From: Enterococcus sp. BWB1-3
Lineage (GTDB): Bacteria > Bacillota > Bacilli > Lactobacillales > Enterococcaceae
Reading direction: 5' to 3'
Length of the DNA stretch: 64,000 nucleotides
Assembly (NCBI RefSeq): GCF_016745275.1
Contig: NZ_JADOEP010000014.1
Coordinates: 1-64,000 of the forward strand
Below the pieces are notes generated by a model that was not told the origin of the DNA, ran no database searches, and was given only the letters and a program-made list of their open reading frames with translations. Positions 42,496 through 52,662 of the stretch are shown piece by piece; within the stretch, counting starts at the first letter, position 1; the number at the start of each line of letters is the position of its first letter. Position numbers and translations under genes: made by a program.

Positions 42496-43491
42496 ATGAC
42501 GTACAATCAAATTAAAATAATAAAAGGGTCAGGTGGCTTTGGCGGACCTTTGATTATCACACCTACGGAAGAGAAGCATAAGTTTATCTATGTAACCGGC
42601 GGCGGAGAAAAACCAGCGATTGTTGATAAAATTGCAGAGCTAAGCGGTATGGAGCCTGTCAATGGATTCAAAACATCTATTCCTGATGAAGAAATTGCTC
42701 TGGCTATTATTGATTGCGGAGGCACATTGCGCTGCGGGATTTATCCTAAGAAGAGAATCCCTACTATCAATATTGTACCGACAGGGAAAAGTGGTCCGTT
42801 AGCCCAATATATCACAGAAGACATTTATGTATCTGCTGTGGGAGCAGAGCAGATTGTGCTCTCGGATGAGGTCTTGTCAAAAGCTGTTTCCGAGGCGCCG
42901 AAGGAAGAAAAGAAATATACGTATTCTACTGATAAAAAAATAACAGAGCAGCGTGCCGAGCAGCAAAGCTTTATTGCCAAAATCGGGATGGGGGCTGGAA
43001 AAGTGGTGGCAACCTTCAACCAATCTGCCCGTGAAGGGGTACAAACTATGATTAATACGATTATTCCTTTTATGGCGTTTGTATCTTTGCTGATTGGTAT
43101 TATTCAGGGATCGGGAATCGGAACGGTCTTTGCCAATATGATGAAACCTCTGGCAGGTAATGTAATCGGTCTGATTATCATCGGTTTTATTTGTTCACTT
43201 CCTTTCCTATCGCCTCTTCTGGGACCAGGGGCAGTTATCAGTCAGATTTTAGGAACATTGATCGGGGTGGAAATTGGCAAAGGAAATATTCCGCCGCAGC
43301 TGGCACTGCCTGCGCTGTTTGCGATTAATACGCAAAATGCAGCTGACTTTATTCCTGTTGGTTTAGGGCTGGAAGAGGCAGAAGCTGAAACAGTGGAAGT
43401 TGGAGTGCCATCCGTTCTGTATTCCAGATTTTTGAATGGGGTACCACGTGTTATTGTAGCCTGGCTGGCAAGCTTTGGAATGTACAGTTAA
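42496..43491 (+). CDS. srlE: PTS glucitol/sorbitol EIIBC component
   Basis: The 331-aa protein joins the EIIB domain (residues ~1-125, with the phospho-Cys in [15 protein letters not shown]) to an EIIC domain in the C-terminal half ([21 protein letters not shown]…[16 protein letters not shown]). It phosphorylates sorbitol to sorbitol-6-phosphate during uptake. It starts 11 bp after srlA. Motifs and length match GutE/SrlE of other Firmicutes. Confidence 0.9.
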   Translation: MTYNQIKIIKGSGGFGGPLIITPTEEKHKFIYVTGGGEKPAIVDKIAELSGMEPVNGFKTSIPDEEIALAIIDCGGTLRCGIYPKKRIPTINIVPTGKSGPLAQYITEDIYVSAVGAEQIVLSDEVLSKAVSEAPKEEKKYTYSTDKKITEQRAEQQSFIAKIGMGAGKVVATFNQSAREGVQTMINTIIPFMAFVSLLIGIIQGSGIGTVFANMMKPLAGNVIGLIIIGFICSLPFLSPLLGPGAVISQILGTLIGVEIGKGNIPPQLALPALFAINTQNAADFIPVGLGLEEAEAETVEVGVPSVLYSRFLNGVPRVIVAWLASFGMYS

Positions 43492-43518
43492 ACTAGCAGT
43501 TGTTGGGAGAGAGGATAA

Positions 43519-43872
43519 ATGATTTTTGAAACGTACGTGACAAACATTGGTTCAGAAGCAGACATGTTTCGGGAAGAAAATATGCTGATCTTTTTTGGTG
43601 ATGAAGCTCCTGAAATGCTGGCTGATTACTGCTACAATATTGAGTTAAAACCTTCATCCGGAGAAATTCTTCCGGGAATGGACTTTGTTTTCGATAATCA
43701 GAGCTATAAAATTACTGCCGTGGGAGAAGTGGTCAAGAAGAACTTGGATGCTCTTGGACACATTACTTTGCGGTTTGATGGTTCTAATAAGGCAGAATTG
43801 CCGGGTACACTCTATGTGGAAAGGAAAACAATGCCAGCAATTCAAGTAGGAACAACAATCGGTATTAAATAA
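43519..43872 (+). CDS. srlB: PTS glucitol/sorbitol EIIA component
   Basis: The 117-aa EIIA of the glucitol family starts FETYVTNIGSEADMF and carries FFGDEAPEMLADYCYNIEL and the distal LGHITLRFDG, all characteristic. In E. coli the phospho-acceptor is a His near residue 43 in a GDEAPxxLxxxxxxH region; here that position reads Tyr/Asn (DYCYNIEL) by eye. The acceptor histidine may instead be the one in ALGHITLRF, and the alignment should be checked. It ends the sorbitol operon; a hairpin follows. Confidence 0.85.
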   Translation: MIFETYVTNIGSEADMFREENMLIFFGDEAPEMLADYCYNIELKPSSGEILPGMDFVFDNQSYKITAVGEVVKKNLDALGHITLRFDGSNKAELPGTLYVERKTMPAIQVGTTIGIK

Positions 43873-43877
43873 AAGGA

Positions 43878-43938
43878 TTTCTTTCTGATTTCAACTCCGT
43901 TTTTTTATGATGAGATGAAGTCAGGAAGAACTTTTTTT
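43878..43938 (+). terminator. Sorbitol operon terminator
   Basis: TTCTTTCTGATTTCA and TGAAGTCAGGAAGAA pair across a T-rich loop and are followed by seven Ts. Confidence 0.7.
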
Positions 43939-44025
43939 ATGTGCAAAGGTCAAGCTTATCGCTTAGATAAGGGCTTACGCTCAGCTGATGCAGTATAATA
44001 CGGATATGAAGAAGGAGGTTCGGTC

Positions 44026-44805
44026 ATGAAAAAACTCATTATCAATGCCGACGATTTCGGTTATACACCTGGTGTCTCGCTTGGTATTATTGAAGCACAT
44101 AACAAGGGAATTGTGACTTCGACGACAGCATTAACTGTTTCAGATCATTTTCTTGAAGGAATGAGACTTGCATCACAGCTGGCTCCTGGTCTGGGAATTG
44201 GTATTCATCTGACTTTGACATTGAATAAAGCAAAGCCTATTCTCAGAAAAGAAGAGGTACCTAGTCTAGTTGATGAAGAGGGGGATTTTTGGAATCAATC
44301 GGTGTATCTTGAAAAAGTTCGTCCAGAAGAAGTGAGGCTGGAGTGGGAAGCGCAGATTCTTCGCTTTTTAGAAAGCGGGAGAAAACCTGATCACTTGGAT
44401 TCCCATCATTACGTTCACGGAAAAGTGGAAGAGCTGTTCAATGTCACACTTGAACTGGCGGAAAAGTATCGGCTGCCCATCAGAAACTGCAGTAATGAAG
44501 AGACCTTTGTAAGCTATAGATCAAGAAATGATGACTATCAAACCACGGACTGGACCTTTTTGGATTTTTATGGGAAAGCTGCTACACTCGAAGTTCTCGA
44601 ACGGCTCTTTGATGAAGCTGTCAAAAGTGACAAAGAGATTTTTGAAATAGGCTGCCACCCAGCCTTTATTGATCCATACTTGCCGGAGCTGTCCAGCTAT
44701 TGCATGGAAAGAATCAGCGAACTGAAGATTTTGACATTGCCTGAAGTGAAACAGATGCTGAAAAAACGCGGAATTCTGCTGACGAATTATAATATTTTTT
44801 ATTAG
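44026..44805 (+). CDS. YdjC/ChbG-family carbohydrate deacetylase
   Basis: The 259-aa enzyme belongs to the YdjC-like polysaccharide deacetylases, which remove N-acetyl groups from chito-oligosaccharides or their phosphates. Metal and catalytic residues are visible in INADDFGYT (Asp-Asp), GIHLTLT (His) and LDSHHYVHG (His-x-x-x-His), and the C-terminal ELGCHP-like FEIGCHPAF. RBS GAAGGAGG precedes ATG 44026. It is a single gene between two terminators, so its partner transporter is not shown by the neighbourhood; the cellobiose-type PTS at 50-56 kb is one option. Confidence 0.82.
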   Translation: MKKLIINADDFGYTPGVSLGIIEAHNKGIVTSTTALTVSDHFLEGMRLASQLAPGLGIGIHLTLTLNKAKPILRKEEVPSLVDEEGDFWNQSVYLEKVRPEEVRLEWEAQILRFLESGRKPDHLDSHHYVHGKVEELFNVTLELAEKYRLPIRNCSNEETFVSYRSRNDDYQTTDWTFLDFYGKAATLEVLERLFDEAVKSDKEIFEIGCHPAFIDPYLPELSSYCMERISELKILTLPEVKQMLKKRGILLTNYNIFY

Positions 44806-44844
44806 AAGCTGTAATGTAGATTCCAAGTAAAAATAATTCTTGAA

Positions 44845-44908
44845 AAAGAGCCCCACTAAAGTCATTGACTGTCTGTACAGATAGCCAATGACTTTAGTGG
44901 GGCTCTTT
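44845..44908. terminator. Very strong bidirectional terminator
   Basis: AAAGAGCCCCACTAAAGTCA is exactly inverted downstream, a stem of over 20 bp, ending CTCTTT. Confidence 0.85.
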
Positions 44909-45529
44909 GTTACTGATTGGTAGGAAGGAAGCTGATTGGAAACCTTTCTTATCAAGTTAGTTTGAAGCAGGACAGATTAGAAAGGTTTGCAAGAAGAAAC
45001 AGTTACTATCAGTAATTGGAAATCAATTTGAGTCAAGTTGTTGAATCTGGTTTCTCTAAATAATCCTTTCAGACATGCGTTCCTGTAATTGGTAGTCATT
45101 ATAATTTATCGGCATCTCGACAGCAATAAAAAATGAGTAAATGTTAGTTCGTAATTATAAAAGGAGTGTAGGATGCGAATGTATGTCTGTCATAAAGTGT
45201 GTTAAATATTTATTTTTTTAATTTAAAGTCTGAACTATGATTTTTATAATGAAAATAAATAATGATATTATATAACGAATAAACTATTTTAAAATAATAT
45301 TACATGAGAAAATAATTTGCAAATAATTTTTGTTTCATATATTTTTCTTGAATGATTCTTAAAAAATTAATTTTTATGTGTAAAAAATTAATTAATTATT
45401 TAAAGTACTGTATAAATTTTGTTTAATAGAATAATATTCCTAAAGGTTTTGCAAAACAGCCATATAATGTAGTATTATTAACTTGGTCATTTTTTTGAAT
45501 AAAATTATTTTAGGAATGAGGAGATTATT
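44909..45529. other. AT-rich gene-free stretch with palindrome before the LPQTG gene
   Basis: AAACCTTTCT / AGAAAGGTTT (44941-44988) form a loose inverted repeat. A ten-codon ORF at 45173 (MRMYVCHKVC) has AAGGAG but nothing else. Near the gene, GTTTTGCAAAAC (45446-45457) is a perfect 12-bp dyad just before a TATAAT (45463-45468), a likely operator and promoter. Confidence 0.4.
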
Positions 45530-47500
45530 TTGAAAAAGAGAAAGTTTTTAAAGTTATTTGTTGTAACTGTCTGTCTAAATTACAGTGCACAAATATTACC
45601 GTTCCATAGTATAGTCGCAGAAGCAACTTCCGGTTATGAAGATAACATGGCAGGGGATATTATAGAACAAGATATATCGATTGCTGAGATACCTGTTGAA
45701 GCTTCTGTTGCTGAAGAAGCTATTGAAGTTCTTGTTGCTGAAGAAGCTGCTGTAGCCGAGTCAGTAGTTGTTGAAGAAGAGGCAGCTTTTGTTGAAGCTC
45801 CTGTAGAGAATGAAGTTCAAAATATAGTGGAAGCAGAGCAGTTTGAGGCAGCAGAGTTGGCACCTGTCGAAGCTGGTATTTCTCCGGCAGATGAAGTAAG
45901 TGGAATTACCCCGACAGCTGTTGTAAATAATTTTGATATCAGCAGTGATGGGAATGAAATGATACCAGGTCAATGGTACGATTTACCAACTTATATTTCA
46001 GGAAAATATCTAGCTGATAACATTTTAAATTTTGTAGAATCCTACGAGGTAACATTAACGTCTTCAGCAAGTTCCGTCACTGTGGTTCCAACTGTTATAG
46101 ATGGGTCATTTTATTTAGATGTCTCAGGCTTTAGTGATGGGGAATATACAGTGCAAATAAATGCAATAGGTTATACTGACTGGGGAGATGGAGAGCTGGA
46201 TCCCCAATACTGGACCACTCCAATTAAAATTGAGCTTAAATCAACAGATGCTGCAGTTATACCAGATGCAACATATAACCCCAATTCAATTGATACAAGT
46301 TTCCAAGGAGACGACAACAACTGGGTAATAAAGAATGAAGCAGGCGAAGTAGTTGCTCAAGGTTCTGGTGAAGTCATTGATGACAGTATATTGTCAACGT
46401 TGGGAGAAGGAAACTACACAGTAGAAAACACTGCGACAGCGACTACTAAAAAGGGTTCGGAAGTTCCGCCAACAACTGTAACTGGTACTTTCACCATCCG
46501 CCATCCTGAAAGTACAACGACTGTTGATAAACCAATCAATCCTGACTCCATTACGGGAACACAGAAAATTACAGATTCAGTGTTAACATGGGAAATCAAG
46601 GACAGCAGCGGAACAGTTGTTGCATCAGGTACAGGAAATGAAGTTCCTCAAAGCATTATTGATGGACTTGAAGATGGGGACTATACAGTGAAATTTACTG
46701 AAACAAGTCCTGAGGGTGAACCACATGCAACGGAAGGAAGCTTTACCATTCGTTATCCTGAAACAACAACTACAGTAGATAAGCCAGTCAATCCTGACTC
46801 CATTACAGGAACACAAAAGATTCCAGGCTCAGAATTAACGTGGGAGATTAAGGATAGTGAAGGTCGGGTGGTGAAATCAGGAACTGGAAGTGAAGTACCG
46901 CAGGACATCATAAATGCTCTTGAAAACGGAGAGTATATTGTAGAATTTACTGAAATAAGTCCTGAAGGTGAAACACATACAACCAATGGCAGCTTTACTG
47001 TTCGTCACCCGGAAGCTACTGTATCAATTGATAAAACAGAAAATCCGGATTCTATAACAGGTGGACAGAAGATACCAGACTCAGAACTAACATGGGTAAT
47101 TAAAGATAAAGATGGTACAATTATTGCAGAAGGAGCTGGGAATACAGTACCACAGGACGTTATTTCTGGTTTGACCCCAGGAAATTACACAGTGGAGTTT
47201 ACTGAAATAAGTCCTGAGGGAGAAAGTTCTGTAGCTATCCAGGAATTCGTGATAACTGAGGCAGTTTTAGCAGATCCGGTCGATCCGGCAGAATCAACAA
47301 CTCCAGCAGAGCTTGCAGGTACAACTGTCACTGGAACAAACAATGCGAAACCGGTAGGCAGCAATCCAACTACAGGCAAAAAGACCCTCCCGCAAACAGG
47401 TGAAAGTAATCCGACATGGTTGGCTTCATTTGGTGCAATGTTAGGTCTTACAGGATTAGCAGGTTTTGTTCGCAGAAGAAAAGACGGCGAAAACTCATAG
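45530..47500 (+). CDS. LPQTG-anchored surface protein with ~82-aa repeats
   Basis: The 656-aa wall protein starts at TTG 45530 behind GAGGAG. It has a signal peptide (~residues 1-32, ending VAEA), a Val/Glu/Ala-rich segment (~40-125), a ~110-residue globular region (PGQWYDLPTYISG…) and four tandem beta-rich units. The last three are close copies of about 82 residues (…VNPDSITGTQKIPDSELTWEIKD…; DNA units near 46501, 46747 and 46993), and the first is more diverged. A Ser/Thr-rich linker, LPQTG, a hydrophobic helix and an RRRKDGE tail follow, so sortase A would attach it to the wall. Its binding partner is unknown. Confidence 0.85.
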   Translation: MKKRKFLKLFVVTVCLNYSAQILPFHSIVAEATSGYEDNMAGDIIEQDISIAEIPVEASVAEEAIEVLVAEEAAVAESVVVEEEAAFVEAPVENEVQNIVEAEQFEAAELAPVEAGISPADEVSGITPTAVVNNFDISSDGNEMIPGQWYDLPTYISGKYLADNILNFVESYEVTLTSSASSVTVVPTVIDGSFYLDVSGFSDGEYTVQINAIGYTDWGDGELDPQYWTTPIKIELKSTDAAVIPDATYNPNSIDTSFQGDDNNWVIKNEAGEVVAQGSGEVIDDSILSTLGEGNYTVENTATATTKKGSEVPPTTVTGTFTIRHPESTTTVDKPINPDSITGTQKITDSVLTWEIKDSSGTVVASGTGNEVPQSIIDGLEDGDYTVKFTETSPEGEPHATEGSFTIRYPETTTTVDKPVNPDSITGTQKIPGSELTWEIKDSEGRVVKSGTGSEVPQDIINALENGEYIVEFTEISPEGETHTTNGSFTVRHPEATVSIDKTENPDSITGGQKIPDSELTWVIKDKDGTIIAEGAGNTVPQDVISGLTPGNYTVEFTEISPEGESSVAIQEFVITEAVLADPVDPAESTTPAELAGTTVTGTNNAKPVGSNPTTGKKTLPQTGESNPTWLASFGAMLGLTGLAGFVRRRKDGENS

Positions 47501-47558
47501 TTTATAGTTTTTGACTATATAAGTAAATATGGGTTAGCAATAGTTGTCTTAACCCATT

Positions 47559-47594
47559 AAAAGCACTTCAATCGAAAGGTTGAAGTGCTTTTTT
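47559..47594 (+). terminator. Terminator of the surface protein gene
   Basis: AAAAGCACTTCAATC / GGTTGAAGTGCTTTTTT with a GAAA loop. A group II intron remnant begins directly after it. Confidence 0.9.
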
Positions 47595-47596
47595 GA

Positions 47597-48115
47597 GTGT
47601 GCCAGGCATGGCACTTATCTAGCTGGTGAAAGTCCAGTCGCGGGTAGTTACCGCCAAGCGTAGCGAACCACAAGCCGAAGTCAGTAATGGCGGGGTGAAG
47701 GAAGTGGTGTAGCAAAACTTTGAGCCTACGAACAGAAACTTGATGAGGCTAAATGGTGGATGAGGTTGCTCAACAAACCGAAGTCCAAAAGGTAAACGTA
47801 AAACCAAGACAGTAAATCAAGAGGTTGTAAAGTGAAAGATAAGTGTCTTGCCTTGGGAGGTCCTACGGACGTCTAATCATGAGAGGCTTTAAAATCAGCA
47901 ATCGTTAATGACGGTCGAAAAAGGTTAACCGTAGGAAGTCAGCTGAGGTCATAGTAATTATCCAGCCTAGATAATGAAGGACCTAATGTTTGTATAGTGT
48001 GAATCACTAGATGAGAATGTCCAAGTAGTCCGAAAATGAGGATACCCTAGCCCAATGGAACGTAACCATTGATGGGGAAAGTAATGGGGACGGTCTTGGA
48101 AAAATTTATAACTAG
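47597..48115 (+). mobile_element. Truncated group II intron (class C-like)
   Basis: The sequence begins GTGTGCCAGGCATGGCAC, matching the GUGYG 5' end of group II introns, and continues with domain I-type structured sequence (GGTGAAAGTCC…GGAAGTCAGC…GAAGGACC). It sits just 3' of an intrinsic terminator, the insertion habit of class IIC introns. A reverse transcriptase start follows at 48011, but the enzyme body and domains V-VI are missing, so it cannot splice or move. Confidence 0.75.
48011..48115 (+). pseudogene. Group II intron reverse transcriptase, N-terminal scrap
   Basis: Frame MRMSK, TAG at 48026, then SENEDTLAQWNVTIDGESNGDGLGKIYN and TAG at 48113. This resembles the opening of intron-encoded LtrA-type proteins (MSKSSENEDTLAQW…), cut off after about 35 residues by a deletion and with one nonsense codon. 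Confidence 0.55.
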
Positions 48116-48116
48116 A

Positions 48117-48165
48117 GAATGAAAGAAACAATCATCATGAAAATTGATGATTGTTTCTTTCATTC
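48117..48165. terminator. Perfect 21-bp-arm hairpin
   Basis: GAATGAAAGAAACAATCATC is exactly inverted after a 7-9 nt loop. No T-run follows, but the T-rich second arm could act as a terminator. It marks the deletion edge of the intron. Confidence 0.6.
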
Positions 48166-48213
48166 ATGCGATAATAACAGAAGAAGCAAGAGTGGACAGA
48201 AGGAGTTGGAGCA

Positions 48214-49068
48214 ATGAGCGGAGAAAATATTCTGGGGAGAATTCGCAGTATTATTGATATATTACCAGGTTCTGAGAAGAAGATTGGTCTGGCTGTTTTG
48301 GAAGATCCTTCTGCAGTGATAGGTATGACAGCTGCAGAGCTTTCGAAAGTTGCAGGAGCCAGTCCGGCTACGGTAATTCGTTTTTGCAAAAAAATAAATA
48401 TTCCAAGTTTTACGCAGTTGAAAATAAAATTATCTGCTGAGATTGACTCTCCTGTTCAGGAAGGCTATTCAGATATTACAGAGAATGAGTCAATTCAGGA
48501 GTTAAAAGCGAAGCTTTTGGCAAACGCCTATCAATCAATGCAGGAAACGGTTGCTTTGATTGATGAGCAGCAGGTGGATCAAGTAGTTGATTTACTGATT
48601 AATGCACCCATTATTTATGTTTTTGGTGTGGGTGCTTCCTCACTGGTTGCGGAAAATATTTTTCAGAAATGGAACAGGGCTGGAAAAACGGTAGTCCATG
48701 TTCGTGATCCGCATGTTTTGATAACCATCCTGATCTCAGCACCTGAACAGGCTGTTTTCTTTGCGATTTCCAATTCAGGAGAGACAAAGGAAGTCCTTCA
48801 ACTGGTGGAACTTGCTAAAAAATATCAGCTTCATACGGTGGGACTGACGCAGTTTGGAATGAATTCACTGGCCTCAAAAGTGGAGCTGCCGCTGCAGACA
48901 GTTCGCTCAAATGAAGCGGTTGTCCGGAGTGCAGCAACCACTTCTCTGCATAATCAGTTTATCGTTATTGATATACTCTTTTATGCTTACGCATCAAGAA
49001 ACTTTGATGAGATGATTGACCGTATTCAGGAATCAAAATCTGAAGTGAGACAGTTTGATAGGAAATGA
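48214..49068 (+). CDS. RpiR/MurR-family transcriptional regulator
   Basis: The 284-aa regulator has an N-terminal HTH_6 domain (residues ~1-77: TAAELSKVAGASPATVIRFCKKI) and a C-terminal SIS sugar-isomerase domain (~125-260: YVFGVGASSLVAENIFQKW…FFAISNSGETKEVLQLVELA), which binds a phosphosugar. RBS GAGTTGGAGC precedes ATG 48214. No sugar genes are adjacent, so it may act at a distance, for instance on an amino-sugar operon; the deacetylase at 44026 is the nearest possible client. The truA gene follows in the same direction 81 bp later. Confidence 0.85.
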   Translation: MSGENILGRIRSIIDILPGSEKKIGLAVLEDPSAVIGMTAAELSKVAGASPATVIRFCKKINIPSFTQLKIKLSAEIDSPVQEGYSDITENESIQELKAKLLANAYQSMQETVALIDEQQVDQVVDLLINAPIIYVFGVGASSLVAENIFQKWNRAGKTVVHVRDPHVLITILISAPEQAVFFAISNSGETKEVLQLVELAKKYQLHTVGLTQFGMNSLASKVELPLQTVRSNEAVVRSAATTSLHNQFIVIDILFYAYASRNFDEMIDRIQESKSEVRQFDRK

Positions 49069-49149
49069 AAGTTGAACAAAAGAGTATACTGAAACAGGAA
49101 AAATAAAATTGTAAAGTATTCAGTGCAGCAGAAGGAGAAAAAGGAAACT

Positions 49150-49890
49150 ATGAGAAACATTAAACTGACTGTCGAATATGACGGTGGAAGATATCTTGGC
49201 TGGCAAAGGCTTGGCAATTCAGATAAAACCATTCAGGGGAAAATAGAGAATGTCTTGAAACAAATAACAGGAACCGGTATTGAAATTATCGGCTCTGGAA
49301 GAACAGATGCGGGAACTCATGCAAGGGGACAGATTGCCAACTTTAAAATGGATACGCTGATAGAACTGCCGGAGCTGCTGAGTTCCTTAAATCATCGGCT
49401 TCCACAAGATATTGTTGTAAAAAAAGCAGAAGAGGTTCCTGAGAGATTTCATGCGCGGTACAATGCAACCGGTAAGAAATACAGGTATCATGTGTGGAAC
49501 GATGCAATTCCGTCAGCACTTGAACGCAATTACAGTTTCCACTATATGGAGAAGCTGGACATGACTCTGATGAATGAAGCTTGCCGTAAACTGATTGGTA
49601 CTCATGACTTTATCGGTTTTTCTTCTCTGAAAAAAACAAAGAAGTCTACTATTCGGACAATTGACGAACTATCCATTCAAAAAGAAGGAAGCATGCTTTA
49701 TTTTACTTTTGTCGGTGATGGCTTTCTGTATAAAATGGTTCGAATTATCATGGGCACACTTCTTGAAATTGGAGCAGGTAAATTGCCGCTGGAAACGATT
49801 GACGAAGTGCTTGAACGAAAAATCAGAAGTGATGCAGGGATGACAGTACCCTCTCAGGGACTGTTCCTGGAAGAGGTTTATTATCGTTGA
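49150..49890 (+). CDS. truA: tRNA pseudouridine synthase A
   Basis: The 246-aa enzyme makes pseudouridine at positions 38-40 of the tRNA anticodon arm. It has the catalytic Asp53 in GSGRTDAGTHA, the opening VEYDGGRYLGWQR, the ARYNATGKKYRY region and FVGDGFLYKMVR. The start at 49150 (MRNIKL) follows AAAAAGGAAACT; the frame to 49123 adds only a lysine-rich piece. In many Firmicutes truA sits with ecfT in the ribosomal cluster, so this separate gene may be the sole copy moved or a second TruA-like enzyme. Confidence 0.88.
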   Translation: MRNIKLTVEYDGGRYLGWQRLGNSDKTIQGKIENVLKQITGTGIEIIGSGRTDAGTHARGQIANFKMDTLIELPELLSSLNHRLPQDIVVKKAEEVPERFHARYNATGKKYRYHVWNDAIPSALERNYSFHYMEKLDMTLMNEACRKLIGTHDFIGFSSLKKTKKSTIRTIDELSIQKEGSMLYFTFVGDGFLYKMVRIIMGTLLEIGAGKLPLETIDEVLERKIRSDAGMTVPSQGLFLEEVYYR

Positions 49891-49937
49891 TTTTCTGCTT
49901 AAACGAATGACAAAATGAAAAAAGGCGACCTATTTTT

Positions 49938-49993
49938 ATACCGTCCCCCAAAAGTTAGATCCAAAATCTAACACTCGGAGGGCGGTATTTTTT
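49938..49993. terminator. Terminator between converging genes
   Basis: ATACCGTCCCCC…GGAGGGCGGTAT with inner GTTAGAT / ATCTAAC pairing, ending in six Ts. It serves truA and, on the other strand, the phosphatase operon. Confidence 0.75.
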
Positions 49994-50008
49994 AAGATAT
50001 CCTTCCCT

Positions 50009-50824
50009 TTATTTATTTGCTTTTTCTCCTGCTTCCAAATAACTGGTGTCACCGATTGTATCAATCATCATTTGACCGTCTTTCATGTGAAGGGTGGTTA
50101 CACTGCAGTTGCCGATGGATTCGCCTTTATAGGTACTGGGTACAAGAAATTCCAGAATGGTTGGGATTTCACTTCCATGTGCAACAATCAGCACATTTCC
50201 ACCGCCTGCTTCTTTACTGGCTGCAATGATTTCGTCCATTGCTTCTTTAGAGCGCTTTACAATTTCATCGTAGGTTTCAGCGGTTTGTGTCGGATCATTT
50301 TTAGCTATCTCATTGGCGATGTCTTCATCCGATAGTTTTTCTGTCAGTTCTGCATACTGTGACCATTCATCATCAAATTTCAACCCCTGTGCTTCAAAGA
50401 TGGGGGCCCACATTTCGGAATTGTCACGCCCTTCATAGCCGCCGTAGTTCCATTCACGTAAGCCGGCTGAAGTCTGTAGCTCCAGTCCTTCCCTGTCTCC
50501 CTCTTCAAGAATGTAGTTTGCGGTGGAAACAGCACGACCCAGATCACTGGAATAAGCTAAAGTAAATGGAACATTCTTCAACCCAACAGCTAAATCTTTT
50601 GCTCCCTGAATCCCCGCATTTGTTAGAGGAGTATCAGACCACCCCTGCACCTGATCTGTTGTGTTGAACATAGTTTTTCCATGACGGATAAAATAAAAGA
50701 CAGTCTCAGTATTTTCCGTTGAAATTGATTCCTGTACAGAATCAATTTTATCATCTCCGGAAGAACAACCTGCCAAGACAAATCCTGCGACTAAGACTGC
50801 ACATAATACTTTGACTTTTTTCAT
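50009..50824 (-). CDS. Histidine-phosphatase-family lipoprotein
   Basis: The 271-aa product starts with a lipoprotein signal peptide ending in LAGC (Cys20), so it should be anchored outside the membrane. The mature part is a histidine phosphatase (phosphoglycerate-mutase-like) with the phospho-His motif FYFIRHGKT, the second His in LIVAHGSE, and LREWNYGGYEG. An extracytoplasmic phosphatase at the end of a beta-glucoside PTS operon is unusual; it might trim phosphorylated glycosides or other phosphomonoesters outside the cell. It starts 18 bp after the GH1 gene, with AAAGGAGAG before the ATG. Confidence 0.82.
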   Translation of the reverse strand: MKKVKVLCAVLVAGFVLAGCSSGDDKIDSVQESISTENTETVFYFIRHGKTMFNTTDQVQGWSDTPLTNAGIQGAKDLAVGLKNVPFTLAYSSDLGRAVSTANYILEEGDREGLELQTSAGLREWNYGGYEGRDNSEMWAPIFEAQGLKFDDEWSQYAELTEKLSDEDIANEIAKNDPTQTAETYDEIVKRSKEAMDEIIAASKEAGGGNVLIVAHGSEIPTILEFLVPSTYKGESIGNCSVTTLHMKDGQMMIDTIGDTSYLEAGEKANK

Positions 50825-50841
50825 GGGTCTCTCCTTTATAA

Positions 50842-52636
<1,795 letters not shown>

Positions 52637-52662
52637 TTAAAAACCCTCTTTCGTTGTTATAT

